64,000 nucleotides of DNA from Corynebacterium minutissimum. Lineage in GTDB: Bacteria > Actinomycetota > Actinomycetes > Mycobacteriales > Mycobacteriaceae. Positions 42,616-51,361 of the stretch are shown piece by piece; the stretch's first letter is position 1; each line of letters opens with the position of its first letter. A program made the position numbers and the translations under genes. The stretch is taken from the NCBI RefSeq assembly GCF_000988205.1, contig NZ_LAYQ01000001.1, positions 147,416-211,415 of the forward strand, in the 5' to 3' direction. Under the pieces are notes generated by a model, which worked only from the letters and a program-made list of their open reading frames with translations, had not been told where the DNA came from and searched no databases.

Positions 42616-43026
42616 AACCGGAAGGGCCGGTTTAACTACTATCGGTCCACTAAAAGTCTGAAAATAGAGACGTGCAATTTCCTTTTCATCTCTGCTAAAA
42701 TCCGCACCCACTGGAAGTGGAACGTTGCGCGAATCTAGAAATCTTCGAGTCACCTCCTTATTCTTTGTAATCTGATCAACCACGGAGGAGTGGCGGAACA
42801 GCTTCCCGTCAACCATTTTTACCGGTATTCCTGTTTCTGGCGGTGTGAATGTTGTTCGGAAAGGCCGGTATTGAGGTGTATCTTCTTTCCACCCTGCCTT
42901 AGCAAAGTGGTTTCTTATTTCGGATCGGGTTGAGGTTGTAAACTCTTGTTCGTTAATTCCACCTTGTATTAGCCATTTATTGTTTAGAAGAAACTGTGTA
43001 AGGTCTTTGTAGTAGTTGCTGTTCAT
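42589..43026 (-). pseudogene. ATP-grasp ligase, N-terminal fragment cut by ISL3
   Basis: The frame encodes 145 residues, of which about 133 are native. VVDQITKNKEVTRRFLDSRNVPLPVGADF and SGPIVVKP are the start of an ATP-grasp domain as in cyanophycin-synthetase or peptide-ligase relatives. After VVKP the codons come from the ISL3 right repeat (ALPVLECVDFVL and stop), so the catalytic half is missing. It starts 11 bp after the amidotransferase stop, hence the same operon. Inactive as it stands. Confidence 0.75.
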
Positions 43027-43037
43027 TTATGGTGGTC

Positions 43038-45173
43038 CTACAAATATCGGCTGTAAAATTTGAAAATAACTTGAGGGGCGGAAGCGTATCTGGCAAACAC
43101 GCGAACCCTTACCCGGGAGTCGGCGGTGGGGCGACTGAAAGTGGCGGACTGCGATGCCGAGTATTCGGTTTCTGCTATGGGGCGATCGTTCTCTAAAAGA
43201 GTGAATTTGAACTCAAGGGGGCGGTGAAGAGTGCCGGAAACTCGCACATCTGCCTTAACCTGGTTATCGCTCGTTTGTACAGGCACCTGGAATTTAGGGT
43301 GGAGCGTAGTCGTTGTCAACTGGAAATCCGATAAATCAATCCTTCCACGGAAGTGCTCAATCGATGCACTACTAGTGCTGTTCAATACAATTTCCGCGGC
43401 TGCTTCCTTGCCTGTGAGGGCTTCTAACATACTGTCGAGTTTTCCAAGCGTGGGGCCTGGAGTTAGTTTCCTTGACTCAAGCCCTTGTAGGATGTTCAGG
43501 CGGTATCGATTGAAATGCCTACTTGCTGACGCACCGAAGTCGCCCAGTTGGAATAAGGTTTGCTTAATTCTATTGAGGATCTCTACACGTGGTTCGTAGA
43601 CTGGCGAACCGTGGCTATCTTCTTCAAAGGCTGCCTTGGCCGCGAGTCGTGACTCGATGGCCTCCTGGTCAAGCTTAAAGAATTGCTCAAGGTTCTGGCT
43701 GTCTTCGGCAAAGGAAACTTGATTCTTGCGTCTAACAGCGGGTAGGAGTGCCTCATCCCAGAAGCCACCATCAAAGTTTATCTCGTTCAGTTCGGGCCGG
43801 AGGCTTTCTATAATGTCAAAAGCAACTTTTCCGTTGTGCATTTGGTCATAGGGAAGCATTTGGGCGGCTTGAACAAACTCCGGCTGGCTGAGCGGGAGGA
43901 TCGGGATTTGGCCGTGGGAGAGGGAGTGTCGTGCATGTCCAAAGTGTGACCCATTTCTAAACACGGTGTAGCGCTTGTGCAGGGCATCTTGGATCCCTTT
44001 TGCACTTAGTCGGTTAAAGAGCGCGTTTAGGTTTTGGCTCAGGACATCTAGATGGTCTGGTTCTACAAATCCGCTGCCGTAAAGTTTGTCCACTAGCTTT
44101 CTAGTGTCTGCGATTAGGGAAGACTCAGAGTTCTCAAATCCATTGGTGCTTAATAGGTTTTGGACAGCATTGAACCCTCGAAATGTTTCTCCTGCAGCAC
44201 CACGTAATTCGATATTAGTTCCTTGCTGTACGTACAGGTTACGGTTGATTCGGAGTTTAAAGTTCCTATTAGATCGGTAACTTTGCCATTCGGACATTGC
44301 GGATTCAAAATCCATAGGGACGTATTTTTGCCCCAAGGGCACTGTCCATTCTAGGGAAAAATTTTTCCTTAAATAGTTTGCCAAGTATAGGTCTTTGTAA
44401 AGCAGTGGTCGAGATGATTTAGGTAACCAAGTCTTCGGATTCATCGTTGTAACAGAAAACTCCTCAATGACTCCTGTTTCTGCTAGGAGTGCAAGCACCA
44501 TTCGGGAGTCTTTGCCGCCTGACAGGTTAATTTGCTTCTGGGTCGTAGGTATTGTGGAGGCTATTCGAAGTTGGCCGATGGCCTTTTGGATTCCACGTTG
44601 GAGTAGTTCGTCGTAGGATTCTTTCGGCTCGAACAGAGCAGGTTGAGATACATACCATTGCGTTCCTGCGTATTGGATGCTTTGACCAGGTAATAAGACC
44701 TTAGTGTTTGCTTCAAAAGTTTGATCAGACTGCATAGTAATAGCCCAAGCATGTGTGGTACCTATAGCCGCTAATGCTTGGATCCAATCAGGTTCGGGGG
44801 CGGCCCCGCGTTTCTGGGCAGAGCGTGTAATTGCGCCGAGAGAGGTGCTAACGAGTAGGCATTGTTGTTGTGGGAGGAAGCGGTAGTAGACAGGCTGGTA
44901 GCCGAAAGGATCGGACTGTATGACGCCGTGTCCAAGGCTATCGGTGTATACGCCAAGCCATTCTCCCGCGGAGCGTTCAGCCTCGCTGTATGGCACGCCT
45001 GTCGGTTGCTCGGTGGTCCCCTCAGAAATGATCCACCGCTCGGGTGAGTAGTAGATGCCGTTGAGGTAGCGTAAGTTAAAAGAAGCTTGGTTTTCGAACA
45101 GTGGGCCGGACCCTTCCTGCGCTAAACCTTCGAAAATGTAGCATACGTGGTGGGGATCTGAGTGGTATTTCAC
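43038..45173 (-). CDS. asparagine-synthetase-like amidotransferase/cyclase
   Basis: 711 residues from a GTG with AGGAG 5 nt upstream. The N-terminal third resembles a degenerate glutaminase domain (GVYTDSLGHGVIQSDPFGYQPVYY) but lacks Cys at position 2, so it cannot use glutamine in the usual way. The ATP-PPi loop is LSGGKDSRMVLALL (217-230). A C-terminal ~110-residue beta-rich domain (RIDLSDFQLTTTTLHP to VIFKFYSRYL) is extra. Related proteins form amides in polysaccharide and peptide pathways, including lasso cyclases. The gene is AT-rich and was co-transcribed with the broken ATP-grasp gene. Confidence 0.75.
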   Translation of the reverse strand: MKYHSDPHHVCYIFEGLAQEGSGPLFENQASFNLRYLNGIYYSPERWIISEGTTEQPTGVPYSEAERSAGEWLGVYTDSLGHGVIQSDPFGYQPVYYRFLPQQQCLLVSTSLGAITRSAQKRGAAPEPDWIQALAAIGTTHAWAITMQSDQTFEANTKVLLPGQSIQYAGTQWYVSQPALFEPKESYDELLQRGIQKAIGQLRIASTIPTTQKQINLSGGKDSRMVLALLAETGVIEEFSVTTMNPKTWLPKSSRPLLYKDLYLANYLRKNFSLEWTVPLGQKYVPMDFESAMSEWQSYRSNRNFKLRINRNLYVQQGTNIELRGAAGETFRGFNAVQNLLSTNGFENSESSLIADTRKLVDKLYGSGFVEPDHLDVLSQNLNALFNRLSAKGIQDALHKRYTVFRNGSHFGHARHSLSHGQIPILPLSQPEFVQAAQMLPYDQMHNGKVAFDIIESLRPELNEINFDGGFWDEALLPAVRRKNQVSFAEDSQNLEQFFKLDQEAIESRLAAKAAFEEDSHGSPVYEPRVEILNRIKQTLFQLGDFGASASRHFNRYRLNILQGLESRKLTPGPTLGKLDSMLEALTGKEAAAEIVLNSTSSASIEHFRGRIDLSDFQLTTTTLHPKFQVPVQTSDNQVKADVRVSGTLHRPLEFKFTLLENDRPIAETEYSASQSATFSRPTADSRVRVRVFARYASAPQVIFKFYSRYL

Positions 45174-45621
45174 GTTTACTCCTATGCGCTTCGTAGGTTT
45201 AGGGGTGCTTGTGTTGCTTCATTTTGACTTTGTTGCAACCTTTGTGAACCAAGAGCCGGCCTTGAATGATAACTAGTGTGGCTTGCGTTTGTCGCCCGTA
45301 CTACTGTTTCGCGGCCGGGTGGAGACCCTTTCGATAGTCTCCATAACTATACAAGATCTAACTGACTTTCTTAATGCGCGTTTGAGTTGAAATGTCGCTG
45401 AAGGAACACGGTCAAGACAGCCACTCGTAGTTGATTCGTTTTTGATGGGAGACGGGTGATCGCAGCTATGCGGTCCTGCTAGAGCCCTCGTAGAAAGTGA
45501 GCATTTCCAGCTTTCCTATTTAGCCTTGTGGGTGGTGGTAACTGATAAAGTTGGCGTGATTCAAATAGAGCTGGTCCGATAAGCTTCAGGAACTTTGTGA
45601 GCAAGTACGAAAGGAATCCTT
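45174..45621. other. 448-bp divergent intergenic region
   Basis: It separates the amidotransferase (minus) from the heparinase-like gene (plus). I found ribosome sites next to both starts but no convincing -35/-10 pair, no clear hairpin terminator and no short frame that I can defend as a precursor peptide. Confidence 0.5.
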
Positions 45622-47418
45622 GTGTCCCTCTATTCCGCTCCCAACCGCGGCCGCCCCATAGTGATTTCTGGCGGTTTAGGACGTATCAACAAGGTTTCGC
45701 GTGTGTTAAGCGGGATGATTGTGATCCACTCTTATCCGGCGGTTTTCTTTCAGCCTGAAGAAGCGTTCTGGCCCCAGATCGAGGCGCAGCGATTGCACCC
45801 GACAGTGCGTTTTTATTTGCACTCGCTGAACTGGATCGACTTCATAGTGGATCGTGCGGCGGAGCTTTCTGAGTCGGAGTGGACAGAGGACGTCTCAGCC
45901 GGCGCAGAGTTTGTCTGGGCGGTGGCGTGGAATTGGTGGGAGATGAACCACGTAACGCCTGAATGGAAAGACGATGAGTACGTTTGGGGCGGGCATGCGG
46001 TGGCGATTAGGGCGGCGTCGCTCAGCGCGCTTAGTGAAATCTTCCCTGAAGATGAATGGCTGCACGAAGCGATTGAGTATCACGGCAAGTGGCTCATGGA
46101 GCACTTTGATGGCTACTGGAACCATGGGCTTTCCCAGGCACTGGCATTGATGGTGGTGGGGGATAGGCTGAGCGATGAGTCGATGCTCGCTACCGGTGCT
46201 GAACGTGCCAAGGCTTGCCTCGAGGTCATGATTAATGATGAGGGGGCAATCAATGAGCAGGCACCGGAGTACGCGAATTATATTGAGAGGCTGCGTCAGA
46301 CCGCTGTTGATGCCTTTGAGCTGTTTGGGGCACTGGGCGCAGATGCGCTGCGCGCGAAGAAGGAACCGCTCGAAGAATTCATTGCGCATTCACTGACCCC
46401 AGGTGGGACATTCGTTGAAATTGGTGACTCAATGCCCCGACGCCCTGAGTTTGTTCGCGGAGGGGCATTGGAATTTTCACTATCGAATGGCGCGACTGGC
46501 GTGGAGATTCCACGAGTCAAGGTTTACGACGCAGGGTATGTATTTGGGCGCTCCGGGTTTGGACAACTCCGGGCACAAAACATGGAGAGCTTCTATTCCC
46601 TGCGCTTTGGGCCTGCTCGTGAGATACATGGTCATTTTGACCATTTGTCGCTGACGTTTTGGGACCGCGGCAGGAATGTCATTGTGGATGCTGGCCACCC
46701 GGGTTATGCACGGGGGAAGATGCGTGATTACGCGCAGAGCCGGCAAGCACACAATGTGCTTATGGTGCGCGGGAAGGAACACACCCCCGAGGCAGCCTCA
46801 CGGTTGGTGAGTCACCAGGTTGAAGAGGCGTGGTCTGCATTCGATCTGGAAGACACTGCGTGGGAGGGCCTGAAGTGGAATCGTAGTGCCTGTTTTGCTG
46901 ACTGCGGCCCTTTTGTGGTAGCGGACAGTTTGGAACCCACGCCGAAGGTGGAGTATGCAGAGCAACGCTGGAATGTGGCACCCGAGTTTGAGTACGTGGG
47001 ATCGCAGTATGAAACCGTTCGATTTCGCTCTGTGGTTGACGGAACACAGTTGGTCTTTATCCGTTACGGCATTGAGGGGTCGCGCTATTTCGAGCACACT
47101 GACGTGAATATGGCACGTGGAGACCGCGAAGGGCTTCGCGGCATTGTCTTCCGCAATGAGCAACCCACGGACACGTGGACTGTGGGCTTTGGACGCGCTA
47201 GCCGAGACTTTGGGTTGCTCACCGCTGTTGTGGTGGCTGGGCCAGAGGAGAAGGTGGAATACACCTTCAAGGACAGCGGGCAAGGTAAGAGGGTGCTACG
47301 TATCGTTCGTGGGGTGAAGAACTATCTATTCGAGTACGACATCCAGGCACAGAGAGTGCGGGCGCTCTCCGTGCCGGTCGAGCGGGGATACGCCGACGGA
47401 GGGCTTACTCCACGCTGA
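45622..47418 (+). CDS. heparinase II/III-family protein
   Basis: 598 residues from GTG 45622. The first ~300 residues are helical and aromatic-rich, as in the (alpha/alpha) toroid of these lyases (WAVAWNWWEMNHV, YWNHGLSQALALMVVGDR). The second half has the beta-sandwich with E334-I-H336-G-H338-F-D340-H341 followed by VDAGHPGYARG, the heparinase II/III block. No signal peptide is seen, so it may act in the cytoplasm, as do homologues encoded in exopolysaccharide clusters. Substrate unknown. It overlaps the convergent propeller gene by 14 bp. Confidence 0.82.
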   Translation: MSLYSAPNRGRPIVISGGLGRINKVSRVLSGMIVIHSYPAVFFQPEEAFWPQIEAQRLHPTVRFYLHSLNWIDFIVDRAAELSESEWTEDVSAGAEFVWAVAWNWWEMNHVTPEWKDDEYVWGGHAVAIRAASLSALSEIFPEDEWLHEAIEYHGKWLMEHFDGYWNHGLSQALALMVVGDRLSDESMLATGAERAKACLEVMINDEGAINEQAPEYANYIERLRQTAVDAFELFGALGADALRAKKEPLEEFIAHSLTPGGTFVEIGDSMPRRPEFVRGGALEFSLSNGATGVEIPRVKVYDAGYVFGRSGFGQLRAQNMESFYSLRFGPAREIHGHFDHLSLTFWDRGRNVIVDAGHPGYARGKMRDYAQSRQAHNVLMVRGKEHTPEAASRLVSHQVEEAWSAFDLEDTAWEGLKWNRSACFADCGPFVVADSLEPTPKVEYAEQRWNVAPEFEYVGSQYETVRFRSVVDGTQLVFIRYGIEGSRYFEHTDVNMARGDREGLRGIVFRNEQPTDTWTVGFGRASRDFGLLTAVVVAGPEEKVEYTFKDSGQGKRVLRIVRGVKNYLFEYDIQAQRVRALSVPVERGYADGGLTPR

Positions 47419-48778
47419 CGCGTTCCGCGAGCGTGCGGTTGATTCGCCAATCAGCGCGACCTTCGCTGAAACCGGAGTAGTACAGCTCGAAGGTGAGGTC
47501 ATCGCCGCTACCGTGCGGGACGAGGGCGGATTTGTAAAGGTTGGGGTAACCGGATTCCTCATGGGAGATGATCGGGGTGTCTGAGCGCTTCCAATTGATG
47601 CCGTCTTTGGAACGAAGCAGGTACAGGTTGCCCTTCTGGACAGTTTCGCTCGGGATAATGTGCACGAGGCCAATGTACTCACCGTTGTAGCGCTGAACAT
47701 CAATGTGCCACCAGCGCTCACCATTCGGTACGTAGGGAACGATCTTGGGGTACCGAGGAGCAGACCACGTCTTCAAATCGTCGCTTTCAAAGTAGATGAT
47801 TCGGTTGGGCACACCGGCGCGGTTTGAAATGCCATAGAGACGCCAGCTTTCACCGGTCCAGATGAGGGCTTGGGACATAAACTGTGGCTCGCCCGACCAG
47901 ATTTCTTCCTTTTTAGACCAGTGCACGCCGTCGTTGGACTTGGACAGGTAAATGCGATTGGTCTTGCCGTTAGGGCGGTCCACCATGCGCCATGTCAGGT
48001 ACATCTCGCCGCTGGGAGCCATGACGATCTGGGTATCAGAATTGTGCGGGTTGGGCTTGCCCAACTGGTCGTCAATGGGATTGGCCAAGCCCTCGGGGGA
48101 CTGCCAGGTCCAGCCATCGTTGGACACGATGATGTTGGGGTCCTCGTGGGATTCGTTGCTGTCTGGATAAGGCGTCATGGCCATCCAGTACTTCCAGCCG
48201 TTCCAACCATTCTCAAAGTAAAGTACGGAAGGATGTGTGGCCTGTCCACTGTGATCATGAGTAGGGAGGATGAGCTGCGGTCCGCGTGGTGCAGCCCAAG
48301 CCCAAAGTGGTGCCTTATCTTCGCTATTAGCGAGTCGGTCCTTGATGCCGGCAACGTGTTGCGCATAGCCAGAGGAAGGTTCCACGGACGTCGTCGGGGG
48401 CGCGGGAGTACTCGTGGTCGGCTTAGCTGAGGTGGTGCTGGGCTGAGCGCTAGTCGTCGGCGCGGCAGTTGTGCTCGGCTGCGTGGAAGGAGTTGGCTTT
48501 GCCGTCGGCGTGGGAGTAGGGGTAGGCCCCTGGGAAGAACCGATTCCCGGAAGGACTCCTGCGAGGAGCGCCAATCCACCGATGCCAGCGGCAAGCGCCA
48601 CCAGTGCTGTAATAGCTTGGCGTACCTGTTCTTCATTGAATTGGGGAAACGAAGATACAGGGAAGGACGGGAACTGCTGTGCCTGAGCGGGCGCAGGCGC
48701 AGTGACCTGGCCAGTAGTCAGTGAGGCGGTTAAGACGAGAGCAATGAGTGCTTTACCGGTGCGGGTTGGTCGGCGCAT
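47405..48778 (-). CDS. secreted, membrane-anchored beta-propeller protein (glycosidase-like)
   Basis: 457 residues from ATG 48778 (AAAGGA 6 nt upstream). Signal peptide 1-33, then a second hydrophobic helix (55-80), a Pro/Thr/Ser-rich linker (84-135), then a repeat domain of about 310 residues with blade-like motifs: VSNDGWTWQSPEG, LSKSNDGVHWSKKEE, FESDDLKTWSAP and LRSKDGINWKRSD. These resemble five-bladed propellers of the GH43/GH32 or sialidase type. It is likely displayed on the cell surface and binds or cuts a glycan; catalytic residues cannot be fixed by eye. Confidence 0.72.
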   Translation of the reverse strand: MRRPTRTGKALIALVLTASLTTGQVTAPAPAQAQQFPSFPVSSFPQFNEEQVRQAITALVALAAGIGGLALLAGVLPGIGSSQGPTPTPTPTAKPTPSTQPSTTAAPTTSAQPSTTSAKPTTSTPAPPTTSVEPSSGYAQHVAGIKDRLANSEDKAPLWAWAAPRGPQLILPTHDHSGQATHPSVLYFENGWNGWKYWMAMTPYPDSNESHEDPNIIVSNDGWTWQSPEGLANPIDDQLGKPNPHNSDTQIVMAPSGEMYLTWRMVDRPNGKTNRIYLSKSNDGVHWSKKEEIWSGEPQFMSQALIWTGESWRLYGISNRAGVPNRIIYFESDDLKTWSAPRYPKIVPYVPNGERWWHIDVQRYNGEYIGLVHIIPSETVQKGNLYLLRSKDGINWKRSDTPIISHEESGYPNLYKSALVPHGSGDDLTFELYYSGFSEGRADWRINRTLAERVSVE

Positions 48779-49108
48779 GAGAAATCCTTTGTGCATACGA
48801 GTGAGACTCTAAGAAGCTTAGTTCGTGAGGGCCGGTCGAGGAAGAACATCAATGGGGAAGGGGCGTCGGTAAGCAACCTGTGCTGGAATTAGAGCACGAA
48901 GCTTAGCCAAACGGGGCCTGTGCACGTTTAGAGCATCCGAGTGATTGGTGACAGAACACTGCGATGGTCAGCATCAGTTGCGTGAGCCGAATGAGAGGGG
49001 AACCCTGCATCAAATCTATTAGATCTACAGCACGCTTAATCAAGAATCTCTAGACTTGCCAGAAACGCGCGCTGGGATCGTCCGCAAGGTCCTGGCGCTC
49101 AAGGTGAA
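48779..49108. other. 330-bp intergenic region, no gene seen
   Basis: It separates the divergent propeller and APC permease genes. No open frame with a ribosome site and no strong hairpin was found; promoters for both genes should lie here. Confidence 0.5.
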
Positions 49109-50554
49109 TTGTCTGGAGTGAAACTACATGTCGGAGAATGCGACACTGCGGAAAACGATGAAGCCTCGTGGGTCTTTGCCATGGCCTTGGGCGCGGCGAT
49201 TGGTTGGGGTGCCTATATCCTGCCGTTCGACTGGATGCAAAAGGCGGGGCTTGGTGGAACGCTCATCGGCTTTGTCATCGGTGGCCTGATGATTGCCGTT
49301 ATTGGTTTGAGCTACGGCTTTACCATTCGCGCGCTGCCGCTGACCGGTGGTGGCGTGGCGTTCGCCATGGCGGCACTTGGCCGGACTCATGCGTTTATCG
49401 CAGGCTGGGCGCTGACGCTGGGGTATTCGTGTGTTGTCGCGTTGAATGCGTCGGCGGTCACGCTCGTCTTCCGCGTCACGTTCCCTGAATTGGTCATGCG
49501 GGGCGCGCTTTACGACGTCGCCGGGTGGATCATCTATCTCCCCGAAGTAATCATCTGCTCGTTGTTTATCATTGTGTTCGCGTGGTTGAACTCTAAGGGT
49601 GCTGCGCTTTCCGGCCAGTTCCAGTTCTTTGCCGTTGTGCTCATGATTCTGGCGGTGGTGGTCATCGTGGCGTCGATGGTGATTGATTACGTCGTCGAGC
49701 GCCCGGAGCTTGCCCCAGCTTTCCCGGTGGATGTGCCGCCGGCAGCGGCGGTGGCGACCATCATTGCTTTTGCTCCGTGGGCCTACGTGGGCTTTGATTC
49801 CATTCCGCAGCTGGCGGGCGAGTTCAATTTCTCGCCGCGGAAGGCCCTGGGTCTTCTGCTGTGGGGTATTACTGTTGCGACGGTCATTTACATGGCGATG
49901 ATGTTGGCGACGTCGATTGCCGTGGGCACCAACCACAGCGACTTCGAGGGCGAGGCTTGGCCACCGGCGGCAGCCATCAGCGAGGTGATGGGGTCGGCCG
50001 GACTGGTGCTCATGGTCGTTGCGGTGAGCGCGGGTGTGCTGACGGGCCTTAATGGTTTCTACACCGCGGCAAGTCGTGTGCTGTTTACGCTTGGGCGGGC
50101 GAACTTGGTCCCGCGCCGCCTTGGTGAGCTCAAGGGTAAGCAGCATGCCCCGCGCAATGCGATTCTCTTGGTGTGCGCGGTGTGCCTGGTAACCCCGTGG
50201 TTTGGGCGCGCGGCGTTGACGTGGGTCGTCGATATGTCCAGTGCTGGCATCACCGTGGCGTACTTCTATACCTGCTTCTGCGCATGGAAGATTGCGCGCA
50301 CCGGCCAGGTTCCCGGGATGCCGAAGCCCATTGCACCGAACAAGTTCTATGAGTACTTCGCGCTGGCCGGGTGCATCCTCTCCATCGGGTTCTTGGCGCT
50401 GCTCTTTGTTCCGGGCTCGCCTGGCATGCTCGGGACGGCTCCGCTCATCGCGCTGGTGGTCTGGATTGTGCTGGGGCTGGCGTCGTGGGCCGTTAAGAGC
50501 CGCCAGCTGAAGGATGTGCCGCCGGAGGAGACGGCATCGTTGATTCTGGAATAG
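49109..50554 (+). CDS. APC-family amino acid/amine permease
   Basis: 481 residues from a TTG with AAGGTGAA before it (GTG 49118 is an alternative). It has ~12 membrane segments and the APC first-helix pattern GAAIGWGAYILPF, and later FAPWAYVGFDSIPQLAGEF. The subgroup resembles YgaA-type putative transporters of amino acids or amines. It is a single gene and its stop abuts that of the convergent lipoprotein. Confidence 0.85.
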   Translation: MSGVKLHVGECDTAENDEASWVFAMALGAAIGWGAYILPFDWMQKAGLGGTLIGFVIGGLMIAVIGLSYGFTIRALPLTGGGVAFAMAALGRTHAFIAGWALTLGYSCVVALNASAVTLVFRVTFPELVMRGALYDVAGWIIYLPEVIICSLFIIVFAWLNSKGAALSGQFQFFAVVLMILAVVVIVASMVIDYVVERPELAPAFPVDVPPAAAVATIIAFAPWAYVGFDSIPQLAGEFNFSPRKALGLLLWGITVATVIYMAMMLATSIAVGTNHSDFEGEAWPPAAAISEVMGSAGLVLMVVAVSAGVLTGLNGFYTAASRVLFTLGRANLVPRRLGELKGKQHAPRNAILLVCAVCLVTPWFGRAALTWVVDMSSAGITVAYFYTCFCAWKIARTGQVPGMPKPIAPNKFYEYFALAGCILSIGFLALLFVPGSPGMLGTAPLIALVVWIVLGLASWAVKSRQLKDVPPEETASLILE

Positions 50555-51133
50555 TTAGTCAGTCGTGTTCAGACGGTGCGGCCAGTCGCGGGCATCCGAG
50601 GTAAAGATGGAGAACACATTGTTGTCGTCGGGGTTACGGCAACTAAGCCCTGTTAAGTCACTACTAATCTGACAGGTGAGCTGGTAGCTCTCACCGGTAA
50701 CGGGGCTTTTAGCAGTGATGTTCGCGGTGTAGAGGGGATTAATCGTGGGGTCTGCTTGGTAGAGGGTGTAGCTGGCCTTCTTGGCAGGGCCAAACATTGC
50801 CGCGGCGAACTCACAAGAGGTAGCGCTGCCGGCGAAGATCGTGTCGCCCTCCGGCGTCAGGCCGCAGTCGCCGCCGACTTGGCTGGCGTTGATGGTCTGC
50901 TCGCCGGATTCTTCTTCCTGCTGCTCGTCAGCTCGGGTTGGGGAGGGGCCTTCGTCCTCTTCGGTGGTGCTTGAAGAGCTGTTAGGGCTGTCTGGCGTCG
51001 TGGATTCTTCAGCTGTAGTTGTTTCTTCGGCGACGGGATCTGGGGACTCGGACTTCATCGGGTCATTGCCGCTGCATGCGGAGAGAGCGAATGCCGTTGC
51101 GACGGCGAGGGTGAGAGTAGAGAGCTTGTGCAT
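50555..51133 (-). CDS. putative lipoprotein with acidic linker
   Basis: 192 residues. The signal peptide ends in the lipobox LSAC (Cys20), followed by a Glu/Thr/Ser-rich linker (about 22-80) and a small C-terminal domain with four cysteines (GDCGL, TSCEF, LTCQI, LSCRN) that could form two disulphides. I do not know the domain; the cysteine pattern is seen in DUF4333-like actinobacterial lipoproteins, but the assignment is not firm. Surface-exposed. Confidence 0.75.
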   Translation of the reverse strand: MHKLSTLTLAVATAFALSACSGNDPMKSESPDPVAEETTTAEESTTPDSPNSSSSTTEEDEGPSPTRADEQQEEESGEQTINASQVGGDCGLTPEGDTIFAGSATSCEFAAAMFGPAKKASYTLYQADPTINPLYTANITAKSPVTGESYQLTCQISSDLTGLSCRNPDDNNVFSIFTSDARDWPHRLNTTD

Positions 51134-51250
51134 AGCGGAAACTGTAGTCCGAGAAAAGCGCTGTGTCCTGGGGTTGGCGTAGTTGGATTCGTAAACTGAT
51201 GGTCTTTCAGCGGAGCTACCGCTTGCCGCTTCTTAATCGTGACGCAGGCG

Positions 51251-51280
51251 TTGACTATCGCTGCGCTCGTTGGGCATAAT
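51251..51280 (+). promoter_or_regulatory. promoter of a candidate small RNA
   Basis: TTGACT (51251-51256) and CATAAT (51275-51280) are separated by 18 bp, close to the sigma-A consensus. No open frame follows; a short stretch ends in a hairpin at 51319-51351. Confidence 0.5.
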
Positions 51281-51286
51281 TCTTGG

Positions 51287-51361
51287 TAGGAGCAGCCCTA
51301 CATCATGTACAGCTGTTCGACCCTCACCGGGGCTACTGGCAGGTGAGGGTCATTTAGTTTT
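51287..51361 (+). ncRNA. candidate small RNA of about 75 nt
   Basis: A near-consensus promoter is followed by a 5' stem (GTAGG/CCTAC), then a strong 10-bp hairpin with a T-rich downstream sequence. No protein frame fits between. The 3' end overlaps the last bases of the convergent PIN gene, so it could act in cis on that mRNA or in trans. I do not recognise a known RNA family. Confidence 0.4.
51319..51351 (+). terminator. hairpin terminator
   Basis: GACCCTCACC and GGTGAGGGTC pair perfectly over 10 bp around a 13-nt loop, followed on the plus strand by ATTTAGTTTTC. On the minus strand no T-run follows, so it mainly serves a plus-strand transcript. Confidence 0.6.

Larger units (their letters stand above)
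41164..42628 (+). mobile_element. complete ISL3-family insertion sequence (IS31831-like ends)
   Basis: The left repeat GGCTCTTCCGGTTTTGGAGT (continuing GCG, 41164-41186) and the right repeat, whose complement reads GGCCCTTCCGGTTTTAGAGT (42606-42628), match in 21 of 23 positions. The element is 1465 bp with one transposase gene. The 8 bp on each side (ACCAATCG and GGTTTAAC) do not match, so the expected target duplication is missing. Confidence 0.9.

Noticed and set aside
43038..45173. Lasso-peptide cluster
   Set aside because: The cyclase-like protein alone is not enough: no precursor-binding protein, transglutaminase-like protease or precursor peptide was found around it.
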